Shown: positions 15,698-23,506, counted from the stretch's first letter. The stretch is DNA of 44,947 nt from Craurococcus roseus (GCF_039523795.1 NZ_BAAAFZ010000077.1:1-44947); one strand, 5' to 3'. The notes: generated by a model from the letters alone, not told the origin. Program-made: numbers and translations.

Positions 15698-16753
15698 TCA
15701 GGGGCTCGGGTCTCGCCCCTTCGCTCCCGTGTTGTTTCCCGTGTTGTTGGCGCCGAGGTTGCGGTCGGCCGCCGTGCCCGGCGGGTTGCGCGGCGTGCCG
15801 TCCTCGTTCTCCGGGTGGGCCCCGCTGATGTTGGTGCCTGCCACTTGATCCACGCCGCGGCTCAGCTTGGTGCCCGGCGGGTTGCCCGGCGTGCCGTCCG
15901 GCGCGCTCGAACCCATGCCGGTGTCCGCCGCCGAGCGATGCTCATTACCCGGATAGGCGCCGCTGGTGTTAGTGCCGGCGACTTGGTCCATGCCCCTCGA
16001 CGCCATGGTGCCCGGCGGGTTGCCCGGCGTGCCATCCGGGCCGCTCGACCCCGTGCTAGTGGTCACTGGAGGCTCGCCCGCCCTGAGCACCGTCCGGGTG
16101 CCCGTGACGCCCGCGGCTGCAGCGCCCGCGCCAGTCCCGGCTGTGTCGACGCCGAGGCCCGCGCCGGTGGTGGTCCCGGTGGCGGCGTAAGGGCCGGCGT
16201 TCTCGTCGTAGCGATTCCAACCGCTTTCACGGTAGCTCGTGCCGCGCGTCTCTGTGTCCACGGCGTTGTGCCGCGCCATGATGGCTTCCGCCTCGGCGAC
16301 ACGGCTCTCGTCCGTGCGCACGGTGACGAGGTTGCCGCCGCGGCGCACGCCTTCCGCGTAGACGTTGGCGTGCTCCTCGCCGATGCCGGCCTGGGTCAGC
16401 CCACCGAGCAGGCCGCCCGCCGCCGCGCCGGCGCCCGCGCCGGTCAGCGCAGCCACCAACCAACCGGCGGCGACGATGGGGCCGAGGCCGGGAATGGCCA
16501 GGGCGCCGATACCGGCGAGCAGGCCGGCGCCGCCGCCAACGATGGTGCCGAGCGTGGCGCCGGTGCCGGCACCGGTACCGGCGCCCGTTTCGCCGGCTCC
16601 GTTGGTATCAGCCGCAGAAGCGTCGTCGCCTTCCGGCCGGTTGGCGATGAGGCTCACGTCGTCATGCGAAAACCCGGCCGCCTCCAAGTCGCGTACGGCG
16701 GCGGCGGCGTCGGAGTAACTGTCGAAGAGGCGCGCCACTGTTCTGCTGTTCAT
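15698..16753 (-). CDS. YflT-like (general stress protein 17M type) protein with glycine-zipper and C-terminal repeats
   Basis: A 351-residue protein. Residues 1-40 (VARLFDSYSDAAAAVRDLEAAGFSHDDVSLIA) match the start of the YflT/17M general stress family. A Gly/Ala-rich region (about 55-125) contains a glycine-zipper-like hydrophobic segment. HANVYAEGVRRGGNLVTVRT (about 128-147) returns to the family fold. The last 120 residues are low-complexity with tandem repeats of about 36 residues. The ATG at 16753 has a strong GGAGG five bases upstream; a start 24 bases earlier is unlikely. It follows a PepSY-like gene and a metallopeptidase on the same strand. A stress role is inferred from the domain and neighbourhood; its biochemical function is unknown. 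Confidence 0.75.
   Translation of the reverse strand: MNSRTVARLFDSYSDAAAAVRDLEAAGFSHDDVSLIANRPEGDDASAADTNGAGETGAGTGAGTGATLGTIVGGGAGLLAGIGALAIPGLGPIVAAGWLVAALTGAGAGAAAGGLLGGLTQAGIGEEHANVYAEGVRRGGNLVTVRTDESRVAEAEAIMARHNAVDTETRGTSYRESGWNRYDENAGPYAATGTTTGAGLGVDTAGTGAGAAAAGVTGTRTVLRAGEPPVTTSTGSSGPDGTPGNPPGTMASRGMDQVAGTNTSGAYPGNEHRSAADTGMGSSAPDGTPGNPPGTKLSRGVDQVAGTNISGAHPENEDGTPRNPPGTAADRNLGANNTGNNTGAKGRDPSP
15758..16048. repeat. In-frame repeat in the YflT-like gene
   Basis: Two copies of about 108 bp (15941-16048 and 15803-15910) encode SSxPDGTPGNPPGT, then SRGxDQVAGTNxSGAxPxNE. They are followed by a partial third copy at 15758-15802 (DGTPRNPPGT). A 30-bp linker separates the first two. Confidence 0.8.
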
Positions 16754-16840
16754 CGGAATCCTCCGTTCATGATCCATGCGGGCGCGCCGAGGCGACCCGG
16801 GCGGGGCCGGGGTCCGCCACGCGCGCCGGAGCGGCCGGCC

Positions 16841-17323
16841 TCAGCGGCTGGTGACGGCGCCCGTGAAGTCGAGTGCGACGCCCACCTGTTGGCCGTTGCG
16901 CATGCCGCGGCCGCGCCAGATGCCCTGGTCGTCCTTCTGCAACTCGGTCACGTTGCTGAAGCCGGCCGCTTCGATGCGGCTGCGCGCTTGCCCTTCGGTG
17001 AAGCTGTTGGCGCCGGGCTGGGGCGTGGCGGCGGTGCGGGTGCCGTCGTCGATCCTCACCGCGCTCTGGCCGCCCTCCGTGGAGGGGCCGGCGGTGGTCG
17101 CGCCGCTGCGGTCGGTGGCCGTGCCGGGTGCCATGGTGGCGCGGTCGGTGGTTCCGACGGCGCGGTCGTTCGGCGCGGGTGCCGGCGCCACCGGGTTGGT
17201 GCTGTTCTGCATTGTAGCGGCGGGCGGGTTGCGGTCGGGCGCGGCCGGGGACGTCTGCGCCAGCGCGGGGGCCGAAACGGCGGTGGCGCCGAGCAGCGCC
17301 AAGCCGAACATGGTCGTGCGCAT
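16841..17323 (-). CDS. Exported PepSY-like domain protein
   Basis: A 160-residue exported protein. Residues 1-22 are a signal peptide (MRTTMFGLALLGATAVSAPALA). A low-complexity Pro/Ala/Thr linker runs to about residue 105. The C-terminal 55 residues form a PepSY-like domain: NSFTEGQARSRIEAAGFSNV, then LQKDDQGIWRGRGMRNGQ. PepSY modules are thought to inhibit proteases or act in the envelope, and the adjacent gene encodes a zinc metallopeptidase, which is suggestive. The ATG at 17323 follows AGAGAGG. A perfect EcfG-type promoter sits 64 bases upstream, so this gene and probably the next one are general-stress genes. Confidence 0.72.
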   Translation of the reverse strand: MRTTMFGLALLGATAVSAPALAQTSPAAPDRNPPAATMQNSTNPVAPAPAPNDRAVGTTDRATMAPGTATDRSGATTAGPSTEGGQSAVRIDDGTRTAATPQPGANSFTEGQARSRIEAAGFSNVTELQKDDQGIWRGRGMRNGQQVGVALDFTGAVTSR

Positions 17324-17386
17324 CGGGGGGTCGTTCCTCTCTGTGTGCGGCGGCCACGGCTCGGGCCGGACCGCCATGCCATCGAT

Positions 17387-17411
17387 AACGAATCGTCCCG
17401 CTGGACGTTCC
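17387..17411 (-). promoter_or_regulatory. EcfG-type general stress promoter, exact consensus
   Basis: The minus strand reads GGAAC, 16 bases, CGTT, an exact match to the alphaproteobacterial general-stress sigma factor (EcfG/SigT) consensus. It lies between the metallopeptidase stop and the PepSY-like ATG at 17323, giving a leader of roughly 55 bases. Confidence 0.65.
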
Positions 17412-17412
17412 G

Positions 17413-18279
17413 TCAGGAACGGTCGCTCTCGAAGGTGTCGCAAGCCCGGATGTCGCCGGACGCCAGCCCGGCGCGGAACCAGCGCACGCGCTGGGCGGAG
17501 CTGCCGTGGGTGAAACTCTCGGGCACCACTTCGCCCCGCGCGCGCCGTTGCAGCCGGTCGTCGCCCACCGCCGCGGCCGCGTTCATCCCCTCTTCGATGT
17601 CGCCGCGCTCCAGGATGCCCCGCGCCTCGTGCGCGCGCCGCGCCCACACCCCGGCGAAACAGTCGGCCTGGAGTTCCAGCCGGACCGACAGCGCGTTGCC
17701 CTGCGCTTCCCCGGCGCGCGCGCGCATCTCCCCCACCCGCTGCGCGATGCCGAGTTCCGCCTGCACGTGGTGCCCTACCTCGTGGGCGATGACGTAGGCC
17801 TGCGCGAAGTCGCCGGAGGCGCCGAGCTGCCGCTCCATGTCACGGAAAAAGGCCAAGTCTATGTAGATCTGCTGGTCGGCCGGGCAGTAGAACGGGCCCA
17901 CGGCCGAGCCCGCGATGCCGCAGGCCGAGCGCACCCCGCCGCTGAACAGCACCAGCCGCGGCGGGTCGTAGCGCCGCCCGTTCTCCCGGAACACCGCCGT
18001 CCAAACGTCCTCCGTGGAAGCGAGCACGCGGCCCACGAACCGCCGCGCTTCGTCCGATCCGCCTTGCTGCTCGGGCGCGTGGCGCGCTTCGGGCGCGCCC
18101 TGGGGCGGCGCGACCGGGCCGCCGCCGTCGAGGATCGCGCGGGGGTCCACGCCCATGAGCAGGGCCAGCACCACCAGCACCACCGTACCGATGCCGCCCC
18201 CGGCGACGCCGATCGGCAAACCTCCGAGGCTACGCCGGTCCTCGACGTTCGAGCTTTCGCGCTCCCCTTCCAGACGCAT
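17413..18279 (-). CDS. ypfJ: YpfJ-type neutral zinc metallopeptidase, membrane-anchored
   Basis: A 288-residue protein of the YpfJ/KPN_02809 putative metallopeptidase family (usual length about 280-300). One transmembrane helix (about 21-42) is followed by a Pro/Gly linker and the conserved domain. The zinc motif HEVGH is at 166-170, with a likely third ligand Glu202 in LELQADCFAGVWA. Other family signatures are SACG, GPFYCPADQQIYID and ESFTHGSSAQR. The ATG at 18279 has AAAGGACGG upstream. A weak EcfG-like element (GGAAC-N17-CGTG, 18293-18318, minus strand) overlaps the upstream spacer but would leave a very short leader. The substrates of this family are poorly known. Confidence 0.88.
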   Translation of the reverse strand: MRLEGERESSNVEDRRSLGGLPIGVAGGGIGTVVLVVLALLMGVDPRAILDGGGPVAPPQGAPEARHAPEQQGGSDEARRFVGRVLASTEDVWTAVFRENGRRYDPPRLVLFSGGVRSACGIAGSAVGPFYCPADQQIYIDLAFFRDMERQLGASGDFAQAYVIAHEVGHHVQAELGIAQRVGEMRARAGEAQGNALSVRLELQADCFAGVWARRAHEARGILERGDIEEGMNAAAAVGDDRLQRRARGEVVPESFTHGSSAQRVRWFRAGLASGDIRACDTFESDRS

Positions 18280-18343
18280 GGAACCGTCCTTTCACGTCCC
18301 GGTGCCGGCCGGCGTTCCGGCCCCGCACAGGACCATAAGCCGG

Positions 18344-19618
18344 CTACGGCGCCCCGGGTTCCTCCCCCGCGGCGGCGGCCGGGACCGCCTCGCGCACGGC
18401 GCCCGACGCGCGCAGCCGCTCCAGCGCTTCGGCGCCGAGCAGCGGTTCCAGCACGGCGGCGTTGTGCTCCCCGAGGCGGGGCGCCGGGCGCGCGAGCACC
18501 CCCGGGGTGGCCGAAAGGCGGGGCACCGCGCCGTGCATGGGCAACCAACCGCCGGGCATCTCCGCGTCCGGCACCTCGACCAGCGCCTCGCGCTCCGCGA
18601 CGTAACGGTCGGCGTCGAGCCGGGCCGCGTCCATGATCGGGCCGATGGTCACGCCGGCCCGGTCGAAATGCGCCAAGTTGCCTTCGAGGCTCCGCGCACC
18701 GATGAAGCCGCCGATGATCGCGTCCAGCTCCTCCACGTGCAGCAGCCGATCGGCGTTGGCGCGGAAGCGCGGGTCGGCGGCGAGTTCCGGCCGGCCGATG
18801 GCGGCGAAGAGCTTCTCCGTCATGCCCTGCGTGGAGGCGGACAGGCACACCCAGGCGCCGTCGGCGGTGCGGTAGGCGTTGCGCGGCACCGAGTTGGTGG
18901 AGCGGCTGCCGGTGCGCGGCTTCACCTGCCCGGTCAGCCGCCAATTCGCCATCTGCGGCTCCATCATTGTGAAGATCGGGTCGAACAAGGACAGGTCGAT
19001 CACCTGCCCGCCGCCTCCGTTCTCCGCGTGCCGCAACGCGATCATCGCCGCCGCGGCGCCGTAAAGGCCGGCGTAACCGTCCGCCATGTACATGGGCGGC
19101 AGCACCGGCTCGCGGTCGGCGAAGCCGTTCTGCGCCGCGAAGCCGGAGTAGCCTTCGACCAGGGTGCCGAAGCCCGGCTTGTGCCGGAACGGCCCGTCCT
19201 GCCCCCAGCCGCTGACGCGCACGACGACGAGGTCCGGATTCGCTTCCAGCAGCGCGGCGGGGTCGAGGCCCATCGCCTCCAGCACGCCGGGCCGGAAGCT
19301 TTCCACCAGCATCGCCGCATCCCGCGCCAAACGCCGCACCACGCCGGCGCCGTCCGCGCTCCGGAGGTCGAGGCACACGCCCAGCTTGTTCCGCGCCAGC
19401 GCCTTCCAGGTGGTGGACACGCCGCGGGTGCGCCACGCGCGGAGCGTGTCGCCTTCCGGCGGCTCCACCTTGACCACCTCCGCCCCGTGGTCGGCCAACA
19501 CCTTGGTCAGCACGTTGCCGGCGACGAGGCGCGACAGGTCCACCACGCGCAGCCCGTGCAGCGCGCCGGTGGCGGCCGGGTCGAAGCGCTTGCGGTGGAG
19601 TCCGACGGCGGCGCTCAT
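18344..19618 (-). CDS. CaiB/BaiF-family (family III) CoA-transferase
   Basis: Family III CoA-transferase, 424 residues, which moves CoA between carboxylic acids via an aspartyl-CoA intermediate. Conserved segments are LRVVDLSRLVAGNVLTKVLADHGAEVVKVEPPEGD (23-57), FRPGVLEAMGLD (108-119), SGWGQDGP (136-143) and MYMADGYAGLYGA, whose Asp180 is the likely catalytic residue. Its ATG overlaps the stop of the upstream TctC gene (ATGA), so the two are translationally coupled. This links uptake of an organic acid with its activation to a CoA thioester. The acid is unknown. About 36 percent of the sequence is Ala/Gly/Arg, like its neighbours. Confidence 0.9.
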   Translation of the reverse strand: MSAAVGLHRKRFDPAATGALHGLRVVDLSRLVAGNVLTKVLADHGAEVVKVEPPEGDTLRAWRTRGVSTTWKALARNKLGVCLDLRSADGAGVVRRLARDAAMLVESFRPGVLEAMGLDPAALLEANPDLVVVRVSGWGQDGPFRHKPGFGTLVEGYSGFAAQNGFADREPVLPPMYMADGYAGLYGAAAAMIALRHAENGGGGQVIDLSLFDPIFTMMEPQMANWRLTGQVKPRTGSRSTNSVPRNAYRTADGAWVCLSASTQGMTEKLFAAIGRPELAADPRFRANADRLLHVEELDAIIGGFIGARSLEGNLAHFDRAGVTIGPIMDAARLDADRYVAEREALVEVPDAEMPGGWLPMHGAVPRLSATPGVLARPAPRLGEHNAAVLEPLLGAEALERLRASGAVREAVPAAAAGEEPGAP

Positions 19619-20613
19619 TCGGCGCGGATGCCCGCCGCCTGCGCCACCTCGCGCCAACGGGCGAGTTCTTCCCGGAGCAGCGCCGGGAACTCCTCCGGCC
19701 CGCCCCGCGCAGGGCGGGCGCCCTCGGCGTCGTAGACGCGCGCCAACTCCGGATCGGCGAGGGCGGCGTTCGCCGCGGCGTGGATCGCGGCCCGCGCCTC
19801 CGGCGGCAGCCCGCGCGGCGCCAGCAGGCCCCACCAGATGGACGCTTCGTAGTCTAGCCCCTGTTCGCGCGCGGTGGGCACGTCGCCGACGTTCGGCGGC
19901 AGGCCGCCGCCCGGCGAGGTGGCGGCGATCACCCGCACCCTGCCTTCGCGGATGGCGGCCGACGCGCTGGCGACGGTGGTTATCATGACGCGGATGTTGC
20001 CCGCGACCAGGTCCGTCACCGCCGGCGCCGTGCCGCGGTAGGGCACCGGCGTCATGCGGACGCCCGCGCGCAGGCAGAAGTACTCGGTGACGAAGTGGTT
20101 GATGCCGCCCGCGCCGGAGGTGCCGTAGTCGAGCCCGCCCGGCGTCTCCCGCGCGAGGCGCACGAGGTCCGGGAGGTTCCGCGCCGGCAAGTCTGGGTGG
20201 ACCATGACGAAGAAGGGCGCGCGCGCCAGCAACGCCACCGCGTCGAAGCTGGACAGCGCGTCCCACGGCGTGCGCTGCGACACGGCCGAGGTGGCGAAGG
20301 AGGAGGACGTCACCATCAGCGTGTGGCCGTCGGCCGGCGCCTGCGCCACCTGCGCCGCGCCGATGGCGCCGCCGGCGCCGGGCCGGTTCTCGACCACGAA
20401 GGGCTGGCCGGTGCGGGCTTGCAGCCGTTCGGCGAGCGGCCGCGCCACCACGTCGTTGGAGCCGCCCGGCGGGAAGGGCACGACGAGCCGCACCGGGCGG
20501 GACGGCCAAGGCGTCGCCGCCGCTGGTTGCGCCCGCGCGGCGGCCGTTGAAGCCGCCAACGCCGCCCCGAAGACGGCACGCCGCCCGACCCGCCCTCCCG
20601 CCGCTGCCCGCAT
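19615..20613 (-). CDS. Bug/TctC-family periplasmic substrate-binding protein, operonic with CoA-transferase
   Basis: Periplasmic receptor of 332 residues. A signal peptide at 1-29 (GRRAVFGAALAASTAAARAQ) is followed by VRLVVPFPPGGSNDVVARPL, the motif VVENRPGAGGAIGAAQVAQ and PADGHTLMV, all hallmarks of the Bug family. The ATG at 20613 has a GGGGGAGC site upstream. The stop overlaps the start of the CoA-transferase by four bases. TctA/TctB membrane partners are absent. The pairing with a CaiB-type enzyme suggests a carboxylate ligand that is activated after import. Confidence 0.9.
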   Translation of the reverse strand: MRAAAGGRVGRRAVFGAALAASTAAARAQPAAATPWPSRPVRLVVPFPPGGSNDVVARPLAERLQARTGQPFVVENRPGAGGAIGAAQVAQAPADGHTLMVTSSSFATSAVSQRTPWDALSSFDAVALLARAPFFVMVHPDLPARNLPDLVRLARETPGGLDYGTSGAGGINHFVTEYFCLRAGVRMTPVPYRGTAPAVTDLVAGNIRVMITTVASASAAIREGRVRVIAATSPGGGLPPNVGDVPTAREQGLDYEASIWWGLLAPRGLPPEARAAIHAAANAALADPELARVYDAEGARPARGGPEEFPALLREELARWREVAQAAGIRAE

Positions 20614-21454
20614 CCGTCCCGCTCCCCCGGCCGCGCCATTGTGGTTCCGCGCGCCGCTCCGGCAGCGTCGCACGCCGCCCAGCTTGGGCAAGGCCCGGCG
20701 CCTCGGTGGCGCTTCGGTTCGGGGTTCGGCCTTCGACCTGTTCCGTCCCCCGCCGGCCCGGCCATCGGGCGGAAGCGCACTTTTGTCGCTTTCGGACAAA
20801 TACCCCTCCCCCGCGCACGGGGGCCGGATGGCTGTGCGCGTCGCGGCCACGCTGCGCCGGGCGCTCCTCCGGGACGGGGAACGACGGCCCGCGCCGGCTT
20901 CCGCGGGTTCCGTCATCGATCGCGGCCGGGTTTCGCCGCTTTCGGACAAATCTTCATCTGTGCCGCGGCCCGGCGCCCGGCGCTCCGGCGTGATGCCCGC
21001 CCGCGACGGCACCACGGGCGGCAGCGGCTTCTGCGACTTTCGGACAAAACCGCTCCCTCGCGCGGCGGGGTGGGATGGGGAGTTGCGTGGGGCACGAAAG
21101 GAATCTAGGAATATTAGCTTATATGGCGCGCGCTGTCCAGGCGCGTAGGCGGCGGGTGGTGCCTCAGTCTGGCCTCCAAGTCGTCCAGCCAAGGACCGCA
21201 TACGATCGATACTATTGAAAAAGTTTGGGTGGCGATCCCGGGTCACGGAAAGAACGAGTAGGCGCACTCAGTCGAACTTCCCCTTCGCGCGGAGGGCTCG
21301 GCATGAAGCATCATTGCGCCATGACGCCCTTTCCGTGCTGGAAACCGACTTTTTCGACACAACCCGCCTAACGCGGACATCCGAACCGAGACACCGCCAG
21401 CGCCCCATGCCGCTTGACTGGGACGGGAACGGGCCGTATCGCACCGCGCCTTGG
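20614..21454. other. 840-bp gene-free region with short repeats and an AT-richer patch
   Basis: No convincing gene is visible on either strand. Three copies of a CTTTCGGACAAA element occur at 20785-21048. An AT-richer patch (about 21105-21225, including AATATTAGCTTATATG) stands out from the surrounding GC-rich DNA and may hold promoters. The right end leads into tRNA-Val. A frame that is open through the tRNA is a translation artefact of the tRNA sequence. Confidence 0.6.
20785..21048. repeat. Three imperfect direct repeats of CTTTCGGACAAA
   Basis: Copies at 20785-20800 (GTCGCTTTCGGACAAA), 20935-20950 (GCCGCTTTCGGACAAA) and 21033-21048 (GCGACTTTCGGACAAA) share a 12-base core, with 150- and 98-base offsets. 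A T-rich or GGGTTT-like stretch precedes each. On the other strand the element reads TTTGTCCGAAAG. Confidence 0.7.
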
Positions 21455-21529
21455 GGGCGCGTAGCTCAGCGGGAGAGCATTCGCTTCACACGCGAAGGGT
21501 CGCAGGTTCAATCCCTGCCGCGCCCACCA
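21455..21529 (+). tRNA. tRNA-Val (anticodon CAC)
   Basis: Acceptor arms GGGCGCG (21455-21461) and CGCGCCC (21519-21525) pair fully, with discriminator A and an encoded CCA (21527-21529). The anticodon stem TTCGC/GCGAA encloses the loop TTCACAC, with CAC at 21487-21489, which reads GUG valine codons. The D arm (GCTC/GAGC) and the T arm with GGTTCAATCC are normal. No integrase or attachment repeat is seen nearby. Confidence 0.95.
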
Positions 21530-21582
21530 TCCATACAGCTTGAAAACTCGCGGGTCGGTCACTGGCGTGCCCGCCGGTTCCT

Positions 21583-22044
21583 TCACACGCCCCGCGCCGT
21601 CGCGTGCGGCGCCAGCCAGCCCATGCTCGCGTCCGGCTCCGCGTCCGTGCTCGGCAGGTAGGGCTTCACGTCGAGCAGCGGCGTGCCGTCCGCGCAATCG
21701 AGGAAGCGGACCAGCAGCGCGCCCTCCCCGTCCCGCCCGTCGAAGGCGACCACCGACAACCCGATCGGGTTGGGCCGCGCCGGCCCACGCGTGGCGAAGA
21801 CGCCGCGCCGCGCCGGGTCGAAGGGCGGGCGGAACAGGAGGCGCGCGGGGCCGGCCTCGTGCAGCCAGTACAGCAGGATCAGGTGCGAGAAGCCGTCGAC
21901 TCCCTCCAGCCCGGGCAGGAATTCCGGGTGCAGCAGGACGCGGCAGACCGGAGCGGGATCGGGCTGGCGCCCGTTGCGCGGGCACTCGGCCGGCGTCGCC
22001 CAGGGCGTGCGGATGGTCCCGATCGGGCGCAATTCCATCCTCAT
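21583..22044 (-). CDS. trmO: TrmO/TsaA-family tRNA N6-methyltransferase
   Basis: TsaA-domain protein of 153 residues. The family's enzyme TrmO methylates N6-threonylcarbamoyladenosine at position 37 of tRNAs reading ACY codons. Visible motifs are RPIGTIRTPWATPAECPRNG (start), LEGVDGFSHLILLYWLHEA (about 46-64) and RGVFATRGPARPNPIGLSVV (about 79-98), followed by LLDVKPYLPSTD. It is shorter than E. coli TrmO (about 235), matching the compact domain-only form. Its ATG at 22044 overlaps the stop of the upstream CoA-transferase as ATGA; a second ATG at 22038 is possible. The coupling to a CoA-transferase is odd for a tRNA modification gene. Confidence 0.85.
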   Translation of the reverse strand: MRMELRPIGTIRTPWATPAECPRNGRQPDPAPVCRVLLHPEFLPGLEGVDGFSHLILLYWLHEAGPARLLFRPPFDPARRGVFATRGPARPNPIGLSVVAFDGRDGEGALLVRFLDCADGTPLLDVKPYLPSTDAEPDASMGWLAPHATARGV

Positions 22045-23258
22045 CCCTGCGGCACCCTGACCGCGCCGCTCCCGACCAAAGCCGCGATCTCGTCCTCGGC
22101 GTAGCCGGCTTCGCGCAACGCCTCCTCGCCGTGCTCGCCCAGCCGCGGAGCGGGCCGCGGTGGCTCGGCGCCGGCCGCCGCGGCGGAGAAGCGCGCGGCG
22201 GGCGCCATGCGGACGAGCCGGCCTTCGGTCGGGTGCTCCTCCGCCGCGAAGAAGCCGGAAGCCGCGAGGTGCGGGTCTTCCGCGATGCTTTCCAGCGTGT
22301 GCACCGGCGCGACCGGCAGGTCGGCCTCCTCCAAAATGCCGACCCACTCCGCCGTGGTCCGCCCGGCGAAGACGCGCTCCAGCATGGCGAGGATGGCGTC
22401 GATACTCTCCGTGCGCGTGGCGTGCGAGGCGAAGCGCGGGTCCTCCGACACGAGGTCCGGCAGCCCCGCCGCCGCGCAGAAGCTCCGCCATTGCCGGTCG
22501 TTGTAGATCATGGTGCAGACGTGGCCGTCCCGCGTCCGGTAGGGCCGCCGCCCCGGCGACAGCAGCCGCGCGTAGCCGCCCGCGTCCAAGGGCGGATCGA
22601 AGACGCGCCCGCCGAGGTGGTCGCCCAGCACGAAGCCCGCCATGGTCTCGAACATCGGCACCTCGACCCGCTGCCCCTCGCCCGTGCGCTCCCGGTGCAG
22701 CAGGGCCGCGTTGATCGCGCCGACGGCGGCCAAGCCGGTGATCCGGTCCGCCATCGCCAGCGGCACGTAGCGCGGCTCCGCCCCGCCCCCTTCCCCGCGC
22801 CCGTTGAGCGAGGCGATGCCGGTGGCGCCTTGCATCAGGTCGTCGTAGGCGGGCTGGGCGGCGTAGGGCCCGTCCTGGCCGTAGCCGAGCACGCTGGCGT
22901 ATACGATCCCGGGATTGGCCGCGCGCACCGCGTCGTGGTCCAGCCCCAAGCGCTCCATCGCGCGTGGCCGGATGTTCGTCACCAGCACGTCGGCGCGCCG
23001 CGCCAAGCGCAGCAGCGCGTCCCGCCCCCCAGGCGTCTTCAGGTCCAAGGCGATCGAGCGCTTGCCGCGGTTCACCGTCAGGAACATGCAGCCCATGCCT
23101 TGGTGGCGCGCCGGGCCGATCAGCCGCACGACGTCTCCTTCGGGCGCCTCCACCTTCAGCACATCGGCGCCCATCTCGGCGAGGATCTGCGTGCAGTACG
23201 GACCGACCAGCACCGTCGTCAGGTCCAGCACCCGCACGCCGGCGAGCGGCCCGGCCAT
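22041..23258 (-). CDS. CaiB/BaiF-family (family III) CoA-transferase
   Basis: Second family III CoA-transferase, 405 residues. Signatures are LAGVRVLDLTTVLVGPYCTQILAEMGADVLKVEAPEGD (5-42), IALDLKTPGGRDAL (69-82), GYGQDGPYA (125-133) and VPLAMADRITGLAA, with Asp171 as the likely catalytic residue. The ATG at 23258 has a very strong GGGGGAGGAAC site. It differs enough from the copy at 18344-19618 to be a distinct paralogue. It overlaps trmO by four bases and has no TctC partner. Its acid substrate is unknown. Upstream is a divergent spacer with an inverted repeat. Confidence 0.9.
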   Translation of the reverse strand: MAGPLAGVRVLDLTTVLVGPYCTQILAEMGADVLKVEAPEGDVVRLIGPARHQGMGCMFLTVNRGKRSIALDLKTPGGRDALLRLARRADVLVTNIRPRAMERLGLDHDAVRAANPGIVYASVLGYGQDGPYAAQPAYDDLMQGATGIASLNGRGEGGGAEPRYVPLAMADRITGLAAVGAINAALLHRERTGEGQRVEVPMFETMAGFVLGDHLGGRVFDPPLDAGGYARLLSPGRRPYRTRDGHVCTMIYNDRQWRSFCAAAGLPDLVSEDPRFASHATRTESIDAILAMLERVFAGRTTAEWVGILEEADLPVAPVHTLESIAEDPHLAASGFFAAEEHPTEGRLVRMAPAARFSAAAAGAEPPRPAPRLGEHGEEALREAGYAEDEIAALVGSGAVRVPQG

Positions 23259-23395
23259 GTTCCTCCCCCTGCTCACCCTGCGGCGCACGCCGCGGCTTCG
23301 GCATCAGGGTTGAGCACGTCCGGGCAAGGCGCGCACCCCTGCTCATCGGTGCCGGCGCACACACAACCTTAGGTAGAGCGCGCTTCAGCTCGTTG

Positions 23396-23409
23396 CAATA
23401 ACGATATTG
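23396..23409. promoter_or_regulatory. Inverted repeat CAATA-N4-TATTG in a divergent spacer
   Basis: A perfect 5-bp inverted repeat with a four-base spacer, in an unusually AT-rich patch between the leftward CoA-transferase and the rightward small membrane protein. The position suits an operator; no regulator is adjacent. Confidence 0.3.
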
Positions 23410-23506
23410 TGTCCGAGATTTAAGCCCGTTCACGCTGATCCTGCTTGCGCGAGCATGTTCCAAAAAGCGATTTTATTCCCGAGAAAGACAACCCAGAGGT
23501 TCAGCC

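Noticed and set aside
18293..18318. EcfG-like element upstream of ypfJ
   Set aside because: The -10 differs (CGTG) and the predicted leader would be only a few bases. It also overlaps a GC palindrome (18307-18322).
21455..21529. tRNA-Val as a genomic-island attachment site
   Set aside because: No integrase, phage gene or direct repeat of the tRNA 3' end is visible within the window.
21215..21661. Open frame across tRNA-Val
   Set aside because: It translates the tRNA itself (peptide GRVAQRESIRFTREGSQ), a well-known artefact, and has no ribosome site.
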